Positions 38,098 to 51,094 are shown, counted from the first letter of the stretch. The stretch is 64,000 nucleotides of DNA from Enoplolaimus lenunculus (GCA_030248215.1 JASANG010003337.1:124001-188000); one strand, 5' to 3'. Notes: generated from the letters alone by a model not told the origin. Numbers and translations are program-made.

Positions 38098-38623
38098 GCA
38101 GCGAATTATGGTAAATGGTCAAATTAAGCCTACCTGCGTGGAATTCGTGAATTTCTTTCCGCTATTAGAACAATAACTGAACGAATTAGACGGATTTTGG
38201 TTGTGAGTAAAGAACTAAGATACAGTAGCATAATCATAAGTACAGTTTCATAATAAACCATTTAAATAATTATTCTACGTAAGTAAGCATGACAATAATT
38301 ATCGTTGCTAATCACGGAATAAAGGTTGGCTGAAAAAATGATGCTTAGAAGATGGGAACTAAAATTCGTTTCCTGTTCCTAATAATTTAAATATTACTTT
38401 CCAAACTAAAAATCGCCCCTGTATCAAATGAAGTCATTTCAGCGTTTATCCACTGTGAATGCCGCAATCCAGAGCGCTTGGCTTGTACATACTTTAGGCG
38501 TTTGCCGGTATAGCATATTCCACCTGCGGATTTTCGTTCCAGGAAAATTCTGCTAGCGGATTTTCGCCCCTGAAAAAAGTGCCACAGGCGAATTTGTAAG
38601 CCTCCCACAGTTGTGTCCTCCAT

Positions 38624-38823
38624 CACTGCAAAAAATGGTGAGTCAAACTGACTCTCTCTAAAATAAGCTTTTCCTGACTACACAAACTGAATCAAAATTT
38701 GACTCCGGCTGAGTTAAATTCTGCTCAATTTGACTCTGGCGGAGTCAAATTTTGACTCAGTTTGTGTAGTTAGGAAAAGCCTGTTTCCGAGAGAGTCAAT
38801 TTGACTCACCATTTTTTGCAGTG
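38624..38823. mobile_element. palindromic MITE family G copy G1
   Basis: CACTGCAAAAAATGGTGAGT and its inverse bound an element that is almost a complete inverted repeat of about 200 bp. It carries several TGAGTCA words. Confidence 0.85.
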
Positions 38824-38966
38824 CAGGTGAATTCGAGTTCGGCCTCTTTTATCCTAACTTGAGTTAGGCAACGATTGACAATAAGTTTTATCAGAATGTA
38901 ACCTATTTCCAACAATCCTCAACTGCAGGGTCCTAACGACGCGCTGAACAAAAATTCAAAGTGGCT

Positions 38967-39130
38967 TCACTAGCGGATTCAAAGGGTGGGTGCGCCCCCC
39001 TCGGTCAGAATCTTTTTGTAATAAAATGTTAAGGTCTCCCCTACCTTACAATATTACCCCTCGCAAATTTTTTTGTAAAATCATCCCCAATCGCAGGTCA
39101 TTCCACAGCCTGTATAAACGCTATTTTCAA
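38967..39130. mobile_element. repeat family L copy, partial
   Basis: CTAGCGGATTCAAAGGGTGG opens it and TAATAAAATGTTAAGGTCTC followed by CTACCTTACAATATTACCCC is the family block. Confidence 0.55.
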
Positions 39131-39366
39131 ATTTTTCCAGAAATTTCGGTGGGGTTGTGGGGCGTGTCATTCTGTATCCACTTTGTATTCGTTCGTAAAA
39201 TTTCGCTTTCATCAGGCAGCAAAGAGTTTTCTTAAAACTCTAATCAAACTAATGAATACTGCATCAAGACAAGGTGTCCACAACTTTATTTCATATCCGG
39301 TTCGGCATGACTGATAGCAGAAAAGCGCCACATACACGATCCGGTCTGAGAACGAATACGTAGTTT

Positions 39367-39640
39367 GACAAATGTTACTTTTAAGGGCGTAACGGTAGGT
39401 TAAGTGTATTCCTAAGCCTAAGCCTAAGCAATTTCAAAAGCGTATTTCTAAAGCCTAAGCCTAAGCCTAAGCAACAAGTGTAAAATAAGCGTATTCCTAA
39501 ACCTAAGCCTAAACCTAAGCGTTGCTAAAGCGTTTCCTTAAGCATAAGCCTAAGCCTAAGCAAAAATATAATCTAGAATCTGAATCTACTTCTTTGCAGA
39601 CCCATCAGAAACACGGACGCTCCTAAAAGTAACATGAGCC
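39367..39640 (+). mobile_element. MITE family B copy B4 with expanded core
   Basis: AATGTTACTTTTAAGGGCG opens it and CTAAAAGTAACATGAGCC closes it. Four CCTAAGCC blocks, separated by GCGTATTCC-type spacers, make this the longest B copy. Confidence 0.82.
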
Positions 39641-40179
39641 CGTCATTATATCTTTAATTCGACAAGTTTAACGCTAAATGACAAACAACTTTTGGTTTCC
39701 GAATGTCTGATGTTTGCTTAAATTAAGATTTCGAAAACAAATCAGCTCAATTTTCGTACAAGTGTTAGTTTAAATTTTCAAATTGTTACATTCTAAAACG
39801 ATTTGAAGTGTTTTGAAATTGATCCGACAACTCAAATGCGACTGATAATTTGTCAACGACTCTCCATAGTTTATTTATTTGCAGTCCGTCGTAAAGGCAA
39901 GCAGTTGTCATTTAATATCGGATCGTAATTTTGTCGAATAATGATTTATTGTCAAGTAGAGAAATGTGAACCAAGGTTTAACCAGATATCCGTATTCGTA
40001 TCCAGTAAAATCAATTAAGTTCGTAAGAGTTTAACTGTTCAGTTTTATTAAGAAATTAGATTAATTTCCATTAATTTTAGATCATAACTTGGTTCAAGCG
40101 TTGAAATTATACGGTTATTTGAATATAATAAGCTTTGGGTGCGTTTTCTATAGCGTTTCTGGTACTTTTGCTATCTGTT

Positions 40180-40592
40180 TACCAGGGTTTCAACCGGAAC
40201 TACATTTTGTCGGAACCGGAATTGGAGTCGGAGTCGGAACCAAGTTTTAGTAATTCTATTAAAAAGTTAAAGGTGTATAATTTTTAACTTTTGTTGCAGT
40301 ATGCCTGTTTCCGTTACTGTTCACAATTTCAGTAAAAATTGATTATACAGCTGACGGAATACACGTAAAAACTCGGAATATTTACTGAGCAAAAACCAAC
40401 AGAATAATTGCAAATGAACGAAACAAAACGAAACAAGCCAAATCTAAGTTCAATGATCTTGAAACTCATAAGCGAAAAATCAGAATTTCAGCATCGGAAC
40501 AGCAGACAGCCGGAATCGAAAACGGAAGTCAAATTTTACCAGAATTTTAGCCGGAATCCGAATTTCGATGGAACCCTACTGTTTACGGTGAC
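40180..40592. repeat. family F repeat
   Basis: ACCAGGGTTTCAACCGGAAC opens it and TCGATGGAACCCTACTG closes it, with GTCGGAACCGGAATTGGAG inside. Confidence 0.7.
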
Positions 40593-42180
40593 TGGTCCGC
40601 ATCGACAACTGTAATACTAGTTAAAGTTATTGCAATGTTAGTATCAGCCTACGTAGATACCATCAGTGGACTTCAGACCTTTTAATTCAACCAGCTGATG
40701 AAGTAAGCTTACAGAGAGGTTTAGAACTAACGGCTTTTGACTCCTTAGGCAAACGCTCTACCGCAGCGCCGCTCAGCTTGCGTCCACAACGCTTTTATAG
40801 CCGACTGTAAGTTATCGACACGTATGATGCAGGATAGCGCACACAATAAATTGTACATTGCATATATTGCATATGCACTAGCATAAGCATGTTTGACAAG
40901 CTTGCAATTTATACCAGAAGCGGATCTGATAATTGTATAAAACGAACAATTAAACATACCGTAAGGCTTTTAAGTTTCAATCCAAGCAATTATTTGATTT
41001 TTAATACGACACTATATTTAGTTTCATTAAGAATGAATAATGACAAAAGTGTGCAAGTTTTGGGGTACCACATGCTACAAAATGTACCACCGGATGTTGC
41101 GTTTTTGGCCGACAATTCCCTTGTTTAAAAGAGAGGTCGCTATCACATGAATACCCCTAAATTAGCCAATAAGGGAAGCATGTTTGACGCCGCATACGCA
41201 AGATTTGCTGGAATTAATATGCCTAACTTACAACTATAAGGCTATTTGCCTAGATTTGTCATGCAACCTAATGTTAGGCTGAACTCACGATTTTACGAAC
41301 CAGAAATGTTTAGATTTTGGTTACGTATAACATTGGTAAATTAGGCAAAGGTTTATTCAAATGAATTCAATCGCGTCTTTCGAAAGAACCTCTAAATTCA
41401 TTTGCATAAATGAACAGACAAAATTTGTTCAGAGTTTCGTTTGATGCTTTCACGTGTGTACTCGCAATCGCAAGTCGTTTTAGCAACATTTATCACAAAT
41501 TGAATAATGTTAACTGTGTCTTGAGAACGCTTACGAATCTACTTTAAATTTAAATTTGCCAAATTTAAATAATTTATACGCACTGTAGGTACTTATACTG
41601 TAATGACCCGAATAAAAAGGGAGAAGATATTTATTCGGCCTCTTCAAAGGGAACTATTCTACTAATCGGGTCACTACTGTCAGCGACTGGTATTCGGTTT
41701 ATGATTTTTGACGATTAAATGCATTGAGTAGCTTAGACAGGCTCATGTGAAACAACTTTAAAATTTTACTTGTAACGATATTTAGTTAATACGTATGTAA
41801 GAAGCGGATTAGTAACAATTTAAAAGCCAAATACAACTGCGTGCCATTGGTCGGTTACAATCAAGGAGATAGCGGAAGATATGTTCCGTTCCGAAACGTC
41901 CGCAAACAAGAGAACAAGCAGTTTTAACCGACTTTAACCATGGATTTTAAAAGGGCAAACAAATTTCCACGATTGAACGGTAAAATTGATTTGTATGGAA
42001 ACTTATACACTCCTGATATGAAATCTTGTGATTACGCTTCGTGTTCAAAATATTATTGTATTTTAAGACTGGATAACTGAATATATTTTTAAAATTAAAT
42101 TAATCGGTTGACTGCGTTCAGAATTTACCTCATTCTTATATTTGTTTCAATAAACAACAAAACGTGCCGACCTGAAATGC
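40593..42180. other. intergenic, mostly unique sequence
   Basis: The words TGTACCACCGGATGTTGCG (about 41084) recur near 63764, which marks an unnamed dispersed repeat. C5 lies at 41598. Nothing else is recognised. Confidence 0.5.
41598..41679. mobile_element. short internally deleted MITE family C copy C5
   Basis: CTGTAATGACCCGAATAAAA and AATCGGGTCACTACTGT are the ends, only about 80 bp apart; the middle is deleted. Confidence 0.75.
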
Positions 42181-42374
42181 AGGGCCGGAGCAGCCACCCC
42201 ACATACCCCCGTTTGGGGGGCCCACCCCTAAGGGACACCCACCCTAACTGGTTGAAACAAAAACGTCAAAACTTTTAAAATGCGTCTGGATTCTTGCTCA
42301 CTTCGCTCGCAATTTAGGGGGCCCCCACCTTGGAGTTGGGGGTAGCCCTCGTCACTGGCGGCTCGGGCACTGCT
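42181..42374 (+). repeat. family I copy I3
   Basis: AGGGCCGGAGCAGCCACCCC opens it, CTCACTTCGCTCGCAATTTA lies inside and CTCGGGCACTG closes it. Confidence 0.78.
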
Positions 42375-42559
42375 GAAGGTAAAAATATCAGCGTTTGAGC
42401 TGCGCGGTTATGGAGTTATGCATCTCCTTACACTTAATATTGCAGTTAGCCATTTCGAAAATTCATTCAAACAATCTTAACGTTTTTTCCACTGAGTGTT
42501 TATCATTTGTAAAGTTAAGCTTTAAGGGCTGTGGTATACTTCTTTAATCATCTCAATTA

Positions 42560-42615
42560 TCGTCCGGAACGCCGTCCGTCACCGATACTGTGCGGTTTGT
42601 CACCGGCCGTAAGCG
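42560..42615. repeat. fragment of repeat family J
   Basis: ATCGTCCGGAACGCCGTCCG followed by TCACCGATACTGTGCGGTTT is the inner part of family J only. Confidence 0.5.
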
Positions 42616-43188
42616 TAAACTTGAGTCGATTTAGGTGTTCCAGTTGACTACTGAGGGGAAAATTTCTTCTTGAAAGGGGTTACCGTTGTTTTTTATCAGG
42701 TCTGAAAAAATAATACAGAGTAACAGTATGAATTGAATTTTGAAAAACTCGCAAGCGAACCGAGTTAAACCTCACGCAATTTTAAAAGTACCGTGTTCCA
42801 ATGAAAAGTTAAAGTTTTTTGTGAGCTCGAAAGAGGAATTCAATCGCTAGATTCCCAGATCCGTCGGTATCGCGAGTACACACAAAATAAATTGTGTTAA
42901 AATTTCAAGACTAACTACTTTCTTAAATTTTCCAGATATAAATGTTATATTTCAGACATTAACAGTCTTAAACAACTCAAATTCGTTTGTTAAATGGTTA
43001 AAACATAAATGTTTTATATTCAAGAAATTGCTATTGCCAATTTGTAAGACTCCAGAAACAGTTATCTTATGTACAAGAATTTATTTCCTGATTTTTATGT
43101 ATGTAAAAAAGTAACTCCGTTCATATTCTTGAGAGAGTATATAAATAATCGAATTTCAAAATATTTCGGGTTGAGCTCACGCTCGTCT

Positions 43189-43224
43189 CAACCTAAGTTT
43201 ACGTCTCGGACGTATCTTAGGTTG
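43189..43224. repeat. 36-bp hairpin
   Basis: CAACCTAAGTTTACGTC and GACGTATCTTAGGTTG pair around a TCG loop with one slip. GGGTTGAGCT flanks it on both sides. Confidence 0.75.
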
Positions 43225-43626
43225 TTTGGGCATCGGGTTGAGCTTTAGCCCCCAATTTTGAATCGGTTTCCATGGCAAATCTCTGTGTTTTATTTAAGAC
43301 ATGTTTGTCTTATATTTCAGAATTATGTTTCTTATATTTGGGCTTATGGTTTCACTAAAGCTTACGGAAGGTATGGACAATAACCAGGATCAAAATTAAA
43401 TTTGCAAATGGAGTGTACAATAACCAATGTTATATATAGAATTTTGTTTAGGTTTAGGCTTAGGCTGTTGTTTTGGTTTAAACTTAAGCTTTATGTTTTG
43501 GGTAGAGTGCACAAGAATTAAGATTGTAATAACGTGTTAACATGAAGAGGTCAATATCGAAAGCATCGAAGCCCAAACATTTTTTGTGTTTAGTCAGTTT
43601 AGCACATTTTTATAGCAGGTTTTATC

Positions 43627-43982
43627 GCAGGGTGTCAACGGATAGTAAAAAATAACGGAACCGGAAATAGAAAACCGACATTGATGTATAACAGTTTCAA
43701 ACATAATTTGTTTTTCTGTAAAAACACAATTCAGGCGTGCAAATATTCACCGTCTTTCAATAAAAATTAAACAAAAAATGGCGGATGCATCGAAATTTTT
43801 ATAATTTTGGATTATATAATTTCGCAATTTTTATTTTATTTCGAACAAATTTACTTTATTTATAACTAATTTTGAATGTAAAAATATATAACACAATTTC
43901 CGTTATTTCTAAACGTAAACGGCAACCGACACGGACACTGGCTTTTCCGGAAACGAAAACGGATATCCGGTTACATCCTGCT
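43627..43982. repeat. repeat family F-prime
   Basis: GCAGGGTGTCAACGGATAGT opens it and GGATATCCGGTTACATCCTG closes it; the body matches 30652. Confidence 0.78.
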
Positions 43983-44541
43983 TTTATAGTTGTCGTCAAA
44001 CAGAATCTAAATGTGACCGCAGACAAATTCTGACATCACGGTTCACGTCAACAACGACAATATTTGATAAAATCAAACGAACCGCAGGGTAATTGCTAAA
44101 GAGGCAAAGGCGAAGCGACATTATCTTCATTTTTAATTTTCACAGTTCCCACGCAGATGCCGAGTATTAAAAGTCTAGCGTTAAAACGTTAACTTTCCTG
44201 AATCAGTAGTCAATCCAAAACTCCAAAAAATCTAATAATGACGGTTAAAATAGATTGGGTTTACCAATAAATAATACTCAAAAAAGACAACGCCTGCGTT
44301 TGGCAAAAATATTGTTCTTTTGGAGGCTAACAAGAATCCCTTATCTTAGTTCGCTTCTTGATATGCAACTTTTCTATTGTGAGACTTCTAAAAACCAGCA
44401 AACATTTCGCGAAATATATACAATTCTGTTATCTTGAAACTCAGAAAACTGCAAAAATAGATACGCCACTACAGTATTTCTCTTAGCTTGAGTGAGTATA
44501 TAGATACATCTCTACAGTGACATTTAAATTAATCTTTGACC

Positions 44542-44740
44542 CAGTGCCGGAGCAGACAGAGGATGGGGTTCTGCCCAAACTCGAGGGTGGGAACCCACAA
44601 ACTTGCGAGGGAAGCGAGAGAGAAGCCAGACGCATTTTAAAACTTCGGCGGTTTTTGTTTCAACCGGTTAGGGTGGGTGACCTTTTAGGCGTCGGGCCCC
44701 CCAAAATGGGAAGTATGGGAGGTGCCTATTTCGGCCCTGT
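44542..44740 (-). repeat. family I copy I4, reverse
   Basis: CAGTGCCGGAGCAGACAGAG opens it; it is the reverse of I1 and I3, with GCGAGGGAAGCGAGAGAGAA inside. Confidence 0.75.
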
Positions 44741-45217
44741 TTGACCCTTCTCTTCATGAAAGGCTCTTAGACTAATATATAAACTACCATGCGAGTTTGC
44801 CAGAATGAAAGTTTCAACGCAACTGATCTCTGTATTTTATCGCTACCATTGATACTGTGGAACGAGAAATTGCGACAACTCAACATACATTCGAATATGA
44901 AAAAATGCAGACGAGTATCAGTTACTCGTGTCTTGTTGAGCTTCAAAGATATTTACAGTTTCAGTTCAGAAAATACAGTTTCAAAAACGTCTTGTCAGGT
45001 TGAATAAGTCAATAAATAATTTACATACAGCGGGCAGCCAGTGCCCTAATTATCGCATAAAACGAATCTTTGCCCATGAGCAAGGCCCAATGGAACCCAA
45101 ACTCAAACGATGCGAAAGAATAGTGACAGGTTACAATGGAAAAAGGCATTTTTGTGATCATCGCTTACCCGCTGTTGCATGGAAAACTGTGACAAATTGG
45201 CTCATATTGAAGAGTTC

Positions 45218-45612
45218 ACGGTGCAACCGGAGGTGAAAAATACCGGATCCGGAGCCGGAGGTCAACAAAACTTGCCGGAACCGGAGGCGAAGCCGGAGGC
45301 GAGGTGGAACTATAAGCACTTAAAATGATGTTTAACTGGCTAAATTTTTGCAAATTTGTGTAAGGTGTTGTTTGATATATAAATCTTGTTGTTTCACGCT
45401 TATTGTTTTTACACAATCTTGCCAATTTGTTCTTTATAATTAATATACCAAAAGTGCAAACAAACCGATGCAAGAAATAAACAAATTTTGTAAAATTTTG
45501 CAAAAGTTCACTACCGCAATTGCCGTTACCTCCAGCAGAAATTCTACCGGAGCCGGCGGTTCATTTTCTGCCGGAGTCGGAGCCGAAGGCAGACCTCCAG
45601 TTGTACCCTGGA
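45218..45612. repeat. family F repeat
   Basis: ACGGTGCAACCGGAGGTGAA opens it and AGACCTCCAGTTGTACCCTG closes it; its ends are close to the hairpin at 2286. Confidence 0.78.
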
Positions 45613-46044
45613 AGGCTCTATGTAAATAACGGTTTCTTTTGCCTTTTTGTGGACTAAATGGATTCATAGTTTCAGTTAAACAATTGTATTAAAAACGTCG
45701 TTTCATAGGTTAAAGAGTAAATGAATGATTAAAGGTACATGAAGATTAGCTGTTAGGCCATGATGACATCATAGCAGGAACGATTCAATCCATAGGATCT
45801 ACTGGCCATGGTCCAAGGTTTGAGTTTCTTAAACATTACTTACTACAATTTTGACTTCAATTTTGACCCCTAAACCTCCAGTTTGTTATTTTGCTGCGGA
45901 TCCAGGGGCGGGTCATAATGGAGGCCAGTGTGATCGCATCCTAAAATTCCCCGACACAGGGGCCCAAGACGCATGTTTCAAAAATGAAAATTTTGAATGT
46001 AGAAACACGAGGGGACTGCATGATAAATCAGCCTTACGGCACGG

Positions 46045-46218
46045 GGCCATGTAAGGGTCAGAGGGGGGAACGTTTTTCTGCAAAACTGCAATAGAGTAAG
46101 CTTAAGCTTTAGACTGACTGTTTTCCTTAGATTTATAGGTTTAGGTATACGCTCATTCTTGTGCTTAGGTTTTAGGCTCAAGAATATGCTTATACTACTG
46201 ATACGACCCTGTCCTCTG
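46045..46218 (-). mobile_element. MITE family A copy A8, decayed
   Basis: The segment follows the family A plan (GGCCATGTAAGG, a CTGCAATAGAGTAAGCTTAA block, TTAGG-like repeats, then TATACTACTGATACGACCC), with both ends eroded. Confidence 0.65.
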
Positions 46219-46482
46219 ATTTTTAAATGTCTGGAAGAATAGCAATTGATGTGTCTGTGTGAGCGTCTGCTTAGCTTAAGCGCATGTTTGATTTTGTACA
46301 GTGAATACGACTTAAAATCACGCAAAAACGTAATTCTATACCAATTCAAATTATGCTGTGCGTTGTGTTCAATATCCAAGCTATTTTGTAATATCTTCAA
46401 ATATGCTTGAAATATATTACAGTTTTCTAATTATTTAAATAAGGCAAAACTGCTAAAAAACAACTTCCAGTGCATATAACAG

Positions 46483-46540
46483 GCCTGTAAAACAGTAGTA
46501 TATGCATATTCCTAAGCGTAAGCCTAAAGCGTAGGAACAA
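46483..46540 (+). mobile_element. fragment of MITE family A
   Basis: Only the first third of the element is present (CAGTAGTATATGCATATTCC, then CCTAAGCGTAAGCC). Confidence 0.55.
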
Positions 46541-46638
46541 GTGAAACTACGATGGAAGCAAAATGATGCGTGCTAGAATAAGCTAAACATTCTACACAGA
46601 ATGTTTCAAATCTTTATATCTGAAAGGCGTGTATGTAA

Positions 46639-47206
46639 TGCCCCATTCACACGTACAAATTTTTGCAGCGACAACTTGCAGCAGCAATTTGCACCAGATT
46701 CTTGCAGCTGCATGTATTTGCAAGGAAACATCATTTTCACTATGAATCTTGACATGAATTTATGTGAATAATTTGCTGACAACTGCAATAAATATTAAGC
46801 ATCAGCTGTAAATTATCTGGTCAGCCAATGATAACGAATTAATTAGACGTGTAACGATGATTCATATCTATGAATTGGTTCTTGGAATACATTCATCATT
46901 AATAAATTACAGTTGCAAGTTCTTCGAATGAATTTTTTTAAAAACTTACAGCTGCAAGTTTCAGCTGCAAAAAATATGCACGCATAAAATGTTATAATAG
47001 AAATTTCTTGATTTGAAAACAATTTTATACGGATATGTTTTATTTAGTGACTAAAATGTGAAAAAAGCGCTGTCACAATCGCCGTAGACTGCGAAATATC
47101 AAACAAGTTCTATATTTGAATTAATAACGCTTCTTGAATATACTCAGAAGTACTCAACAACATGTCTTCCGATTGACCAATCAAAATGCAGGTGCAACTC
47201 AGGCCA
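46639..47206. mobile_element. long composite MITE family E copy E7, right end missing
   Basis: GCCCCATTCACACGTACAAA opens it. It matches E8 through AATCTTGACATGAATTTATG, ACTGCGAAATATCAAACAAG and ACATGTCTTCCGATTG, then breaks off near 47206. Confidence 0.75.
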
Positions 47207-47404
47207 TTGTCCAACAGGAGCGTAGTCACGATGCAACTTCGGGACGGTATAGCTATGCAATTTTTGTGAGTTTGCAAGGGCTCAGCCCTGTAAAAGTGTC
47301 TTATTTCTCATTATTTGAGAAACTTCTCAAAGCGATATATACCCGGTATAGCATTCCAACTGCGTAAGCTGTAAATACGTCTACGTCATCCGCCGTGTAT
47401 ATAT

Positions 47405-50400
47405 TTAAGACATTGCAGTTTTTAATGTTGAAGCCCAAATTTCTTTCATACTACGCCGATTCCGTCTTGTAATTGATTGGTTGAAACGTTCGCTGGTATG
47501 GCGTGGGATATTTTGATCGTCCAATGATCGGCTTCGTTTGGTCGCTAAATGTTTAAAATGATAATTTTTCCAATTTCCCATATTGGCGGCAACGGTTCGC
47601 TTTGTTGTTCCATCAACCGTACGTGTGGATTGAGTATGGCGGAGTGGTATTGTCAACGGTTGTCTAGGTCGAGCGGTGCGTGAGTTTTGTCTGAAGTCGG
47701 CTGTACGACTCGTTTTGGTTGAATTGCCAGTATTGCGGTTAGTTTCGTGCCGTTGGCCCGTCTGTTTGCCAGGTGGTTGGTTTTTCGATAACTGTATTTG
47801 ATTACGACAAGAATTAATCCAATTTTGACGCAAATTTTTTGTCAAACTGCTCCGATGGTGATGGCTAATATCGACGCCCGTGCCAGAGTTCACATCCGAA
47901 TAAGTGGTCACGCTTAGACTTCGGTTGAGCTTACGACCAGAGGGCAGTTCTTTCAACCATTGTGCGACATGATCGGTTGAATTTGCTCGTTGAAGCTGGG
48001 AAAATGCTCGTCTGGCTCGAATGGAATTGAAGTTTTGATTAACTGCTGAACGCTGCGATTTCGAACGGCGTCTCTCTATGGAACCAACAGCGGTGTTGGT
48101 ATGAAAAGATCTATTCCGGCGTTGGCGTTCAACATTTGCCCACAAATCGCGATCATTCTCGTCCCTATGCAGCCGGTGCGGTTGCAAGTTATACGATTTA
48201 CGCAAAACGGTTTCAAAATAGTCGTCGTCAGCAATTGCGGCACTCAATCCAGCGTAGTAGTTGACAAAATCTTTGTAGTTTATCTGTAATACAAAGTTTA
48301 ATTATATATATACTGCAAAAAATTGTGAGTCAAATGGACTCTCTCGGAAATAGGCTTCTCCTGGCTACACCAACTGAGTCAAATTCGACTCCGCCAGAGT
48401 CAAATTCGATTCACTATGTCGCACGTTTGACTCTGGTAGAGTCGAATTTGACTCAGTTTGTGTAGTCAGAAAAAGCCTATTTCCGAGAGATTCAATTTGA
48501 CTCACCATTTTTTACTGTGTATTGTTCAGATTTTTACCTTGGCTGTTTACGCCAATGTATACAACAGGGGCGGAACAGTAGTAGAAGCATATTCATAAAT
48601 CAAGCAATCCGGATCAAACCGGTAGTAGCCTGATAAACCACCGGCATGGTCCGCACCTCATCCATCAGTCTTTATATTTATTACTGAACTGCTGGTCAAC
48701 CTATTGCAATTTTACACTTACCGTCCGTTCAATCTGATGTTATTGCGAAAGTAAACCGCCCTGATTTTTCAACCAACGCAATTGCCGTTTTTGATGACTT
48801 TTAGTTCGCAAGTCTTTGTCTTAGTATAAAAGCAGCTTGAAACCTGTGTAGTAAACTTTTAAATATACAGCAATACTTGTAGGGTCGGGTTGAACCAGTC
48901 CGAGCCCTGGACGGACCATGGACCGAACCGGACTGGTGCACTCAGTGGACCGGAGTGGACCGGACCGTGAAGAAATACCATACCGGTCCGGCAAGAGATC
49001 AGTAATATTTAATGACGTGAATCGACTTGGAAAAAATTAGAATTAAGCATTTGTGAAACTGCCCAATAAATGTAATTTTGTCGATTCGTAGTATTCGATT
49101 TAGTAAATTTTATAATTTAATGATGCTGGCTTCTGGTGCGTCCATTAAGGAATATTTGAAAATCGAGCAGCTGTTGATGCGACGATTTCGTTGTTAAATG
49201 GACCAACGACTGACCCATTCACTGTTTCCTCCAATTTGTCTTAAAAATCGATCCATCGCTTGTTCTTCGCTCAGCCGGCCCGATTTGACGTCTTCGTTGT
49301 GTCTGATATTCAATCCGTCGACAATTTCGGATCGGTTCAATTTTCCGGTCATATTTTGGTCAAGTTTGTCGAAAACCGCTTTGATCAATTGAAGTCGATA
49401 TTGTGACAGGTTTGGCTGAAAAAAAGAAGACAAGTGCAGATCGCGCCCGTGTGGTATCAATGGACGTTGATGTACACTTTGCCTCCACATTTATGCTTAC
49501 GACCCGAATAAGACGGGGGTGCTGATGTTTATTTGGCCTCATCTGAGGGTACCCATCTGTTATTCGGTTACGGAAACCACTATTGATTGGGACTCAAAAT
49601 GGGGACCCCCTCTTATTTCCCCCGTCTTATTCGGGTCACTGTAGCCTAATAGACTTACGCTTAGGTTTAAAAAATTGCTTACATATACCCAAACGTAAGC
49701 CAAAACGTATGTACAGAGTTTAGCCTACGCCTTAGCCTAAGCCATAACCTTAAAAATAGCGCACAAGTGTATAAAAGCCGAATGGTTTCATATTTTTTAC
49801 TAAGAAATACGTTACAGTATGAATTTAGGGTGACCACCTAAACAATTTTAGACCAGAATAAACAGAAAGCTCCATGTTTTCTGTAGCATCAGTAACGTTG
49901 GCTTAAGTTTACGCAAAGGTGGAGGGGTAATAAGTGCGAGGTCCCCATTTTGAGTCTTAATCAATAGGAGTCCATATCCCTAATAAGAGTATATAAGCGG
50001 ATAGAGTCCCTAAACCCTAACTAGAGTCGATAATGGTCAATTGTCCCTAATTTGGTGCATAAATAACTGCAGGCCCAAATAAAGTTGAGTTCAAAACGTT
50101 AAAGGACACTTAAGTTTTGAAAGTACACTCTTAAGTATATCCTTGCATTATTGCTCATGGTTTTTCAAGACAAACGTTTAATTCAACGGACACTTACAGC
50201 ACCGGACATAAACCAGTAACGAAGGGTGACGGAGCGTGGGTTAAAAATAAATGACAGTCCGTAACGTAATACCAGGGAGGTACCCTCTGGAGAGGCCAAA
50301 TAAATATTAATCCCCTGTCTTATTCGGCTCACTACAGTATACTTGCAAGAAAACATGATTATGAAAAATTTTCCGCAGGAATAACTGTGTACTGATTGCT

Positions 50401-51094
50401 AAAATCTGTTTTCTCTCGTTTTCAGGAAATTCTTGGTTAAAATAATGGACCAATGTTACTTTAAGGGGCATAACAGTAGATTAAGCGTATTCCTAAGCCT
50501 AACCTAAAGCCTAAGCATTGCAAGAATGTGTTCCTAAACCTAAGCCTAAGCCTAAGCGTAAGCCTAAGCGAAGCAAAAAGATGTAATCTAGAATCTAAAC
50601 TTACTCTTTTATAGACCCACCAGAAACCTGGACGCCCCTTAAAGTAACATGGGCCAAATAATATATGATACTAAAGCTGGAACACCCTACATGCGTATTT
50701 TGGACAATGTTCCAAATTCCGACAAGAAGAGTCTGGTGTAAAAAAGGAATGTGTGAGTATTGTTTACTGTTTGGTTGTAAATATTTGTCAAATCAAAATT
50801 GCTAGTGAGTCGACGCCATTTTAGCAAAAGCCAAGTTATCCGTCAAAATTGAAGTAATGTAGTGAGACTAACGAAATTATTATACCGCTGACTGGAAGCG
50901 TATGCTTAAAACGTACTCTAATAACGTGCAGAAATTCATAATAATTGATTTTTCCCGTTACATTTCGTTCCAAACGCAAAAACATCTGTGCCAATTCACG
51001 TCGATTAGCGTCGAAACCGTAAGTTGATAAGATTCGGCAAAAATTTTCAAAATTCACCATACCTGTTTGTTTGACATCGTCGTGCTCAAAAAGT
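47405..51094 (-). CDS. calcyphosin-like EF-hand protein with a long basic C-terminal tail (5' end missing)
   Basis: Three exons join in phase: 50917-51094, 49215-49415 and 47405-48283. The joined core aligns along its length with calcyphosin/CAPSL: LFEHDDVKQTGMVNFENF, then YYEFLHVIR, then PNLSQYRLQLIKAVFDKLD, RLSEEQAMDRFLRQ, and INYKDFVNYYAGLSAAIADD. The order of EF-hands and the PxxSQ and YYAGLSA landmarks are those of the family. Calcium ligands are weakened: loop 1 has K at position 3 and N at position 12, loop 2 (ERNVTGKINYYE) starts with E, loop 3 (DQNMTGKLNRSE) is the best kept, and loop 4 has no acidic first residue. Family members end soon after this point, but here about 257 more residues follow, rich in Arg, Ser, Thr, Asn and Gln. 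The first base of 51094 completes a codon begun in an upstream exon I could not find. The introns hold MITEs of families B, C and G. Confidence 0.85.
48312..48519. mobile_element. palindromic MITE family G copy G2, intronic
   Basis: ACTGCAAAAAATTGTGAGTC opens it and TTTGACTCACCATTTTTTAC closes it. It lies about 30 bp upstream of the last calcyphosin-gene exon acceptor. Confidence 0.85.
48547..48600 (+). mobile_element. fragment of MITE family A
   Basis: The 5' end only: GCCAATGTATACAACAGGGG, then GGAACAGTAGTAGAAGCA. It lies in an intron of the calcyphosin-like gene. Confidence 0.55.
49499..49641 (-). mobile_element. internally deleted MITE family C copy C6, intronic
   Basis: GACCCGAATAAGACGGGGG opens it and TTATTCGGGTCACTG closes it, with TA after the right end. 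It holds both end regions but lacks the middle. Confidence 0.8.
49910..50337 (+). mobile_element. MITE family C copy C7, intronic
   Basis: Full-length inside, with AATAGGAGTCCATATCCC and GTAACGAAGGGTGACGG blocks and the right end TTATTCGGCTCACTACAG plus TA. The left terminal repeat is lost. Confidence 0.85.
50447..50655 (+). mobile_element. MITE family B copy B5 in a calcyphosin-gene intron
   Basis: GGACCAATGTTACTTTAAGG opens it and CCTTAAAGTAACATGGGCC closes it. The flanking AAATAATG/AAATAATA agree at 7 of 8 bases. Confidence 0.88.
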
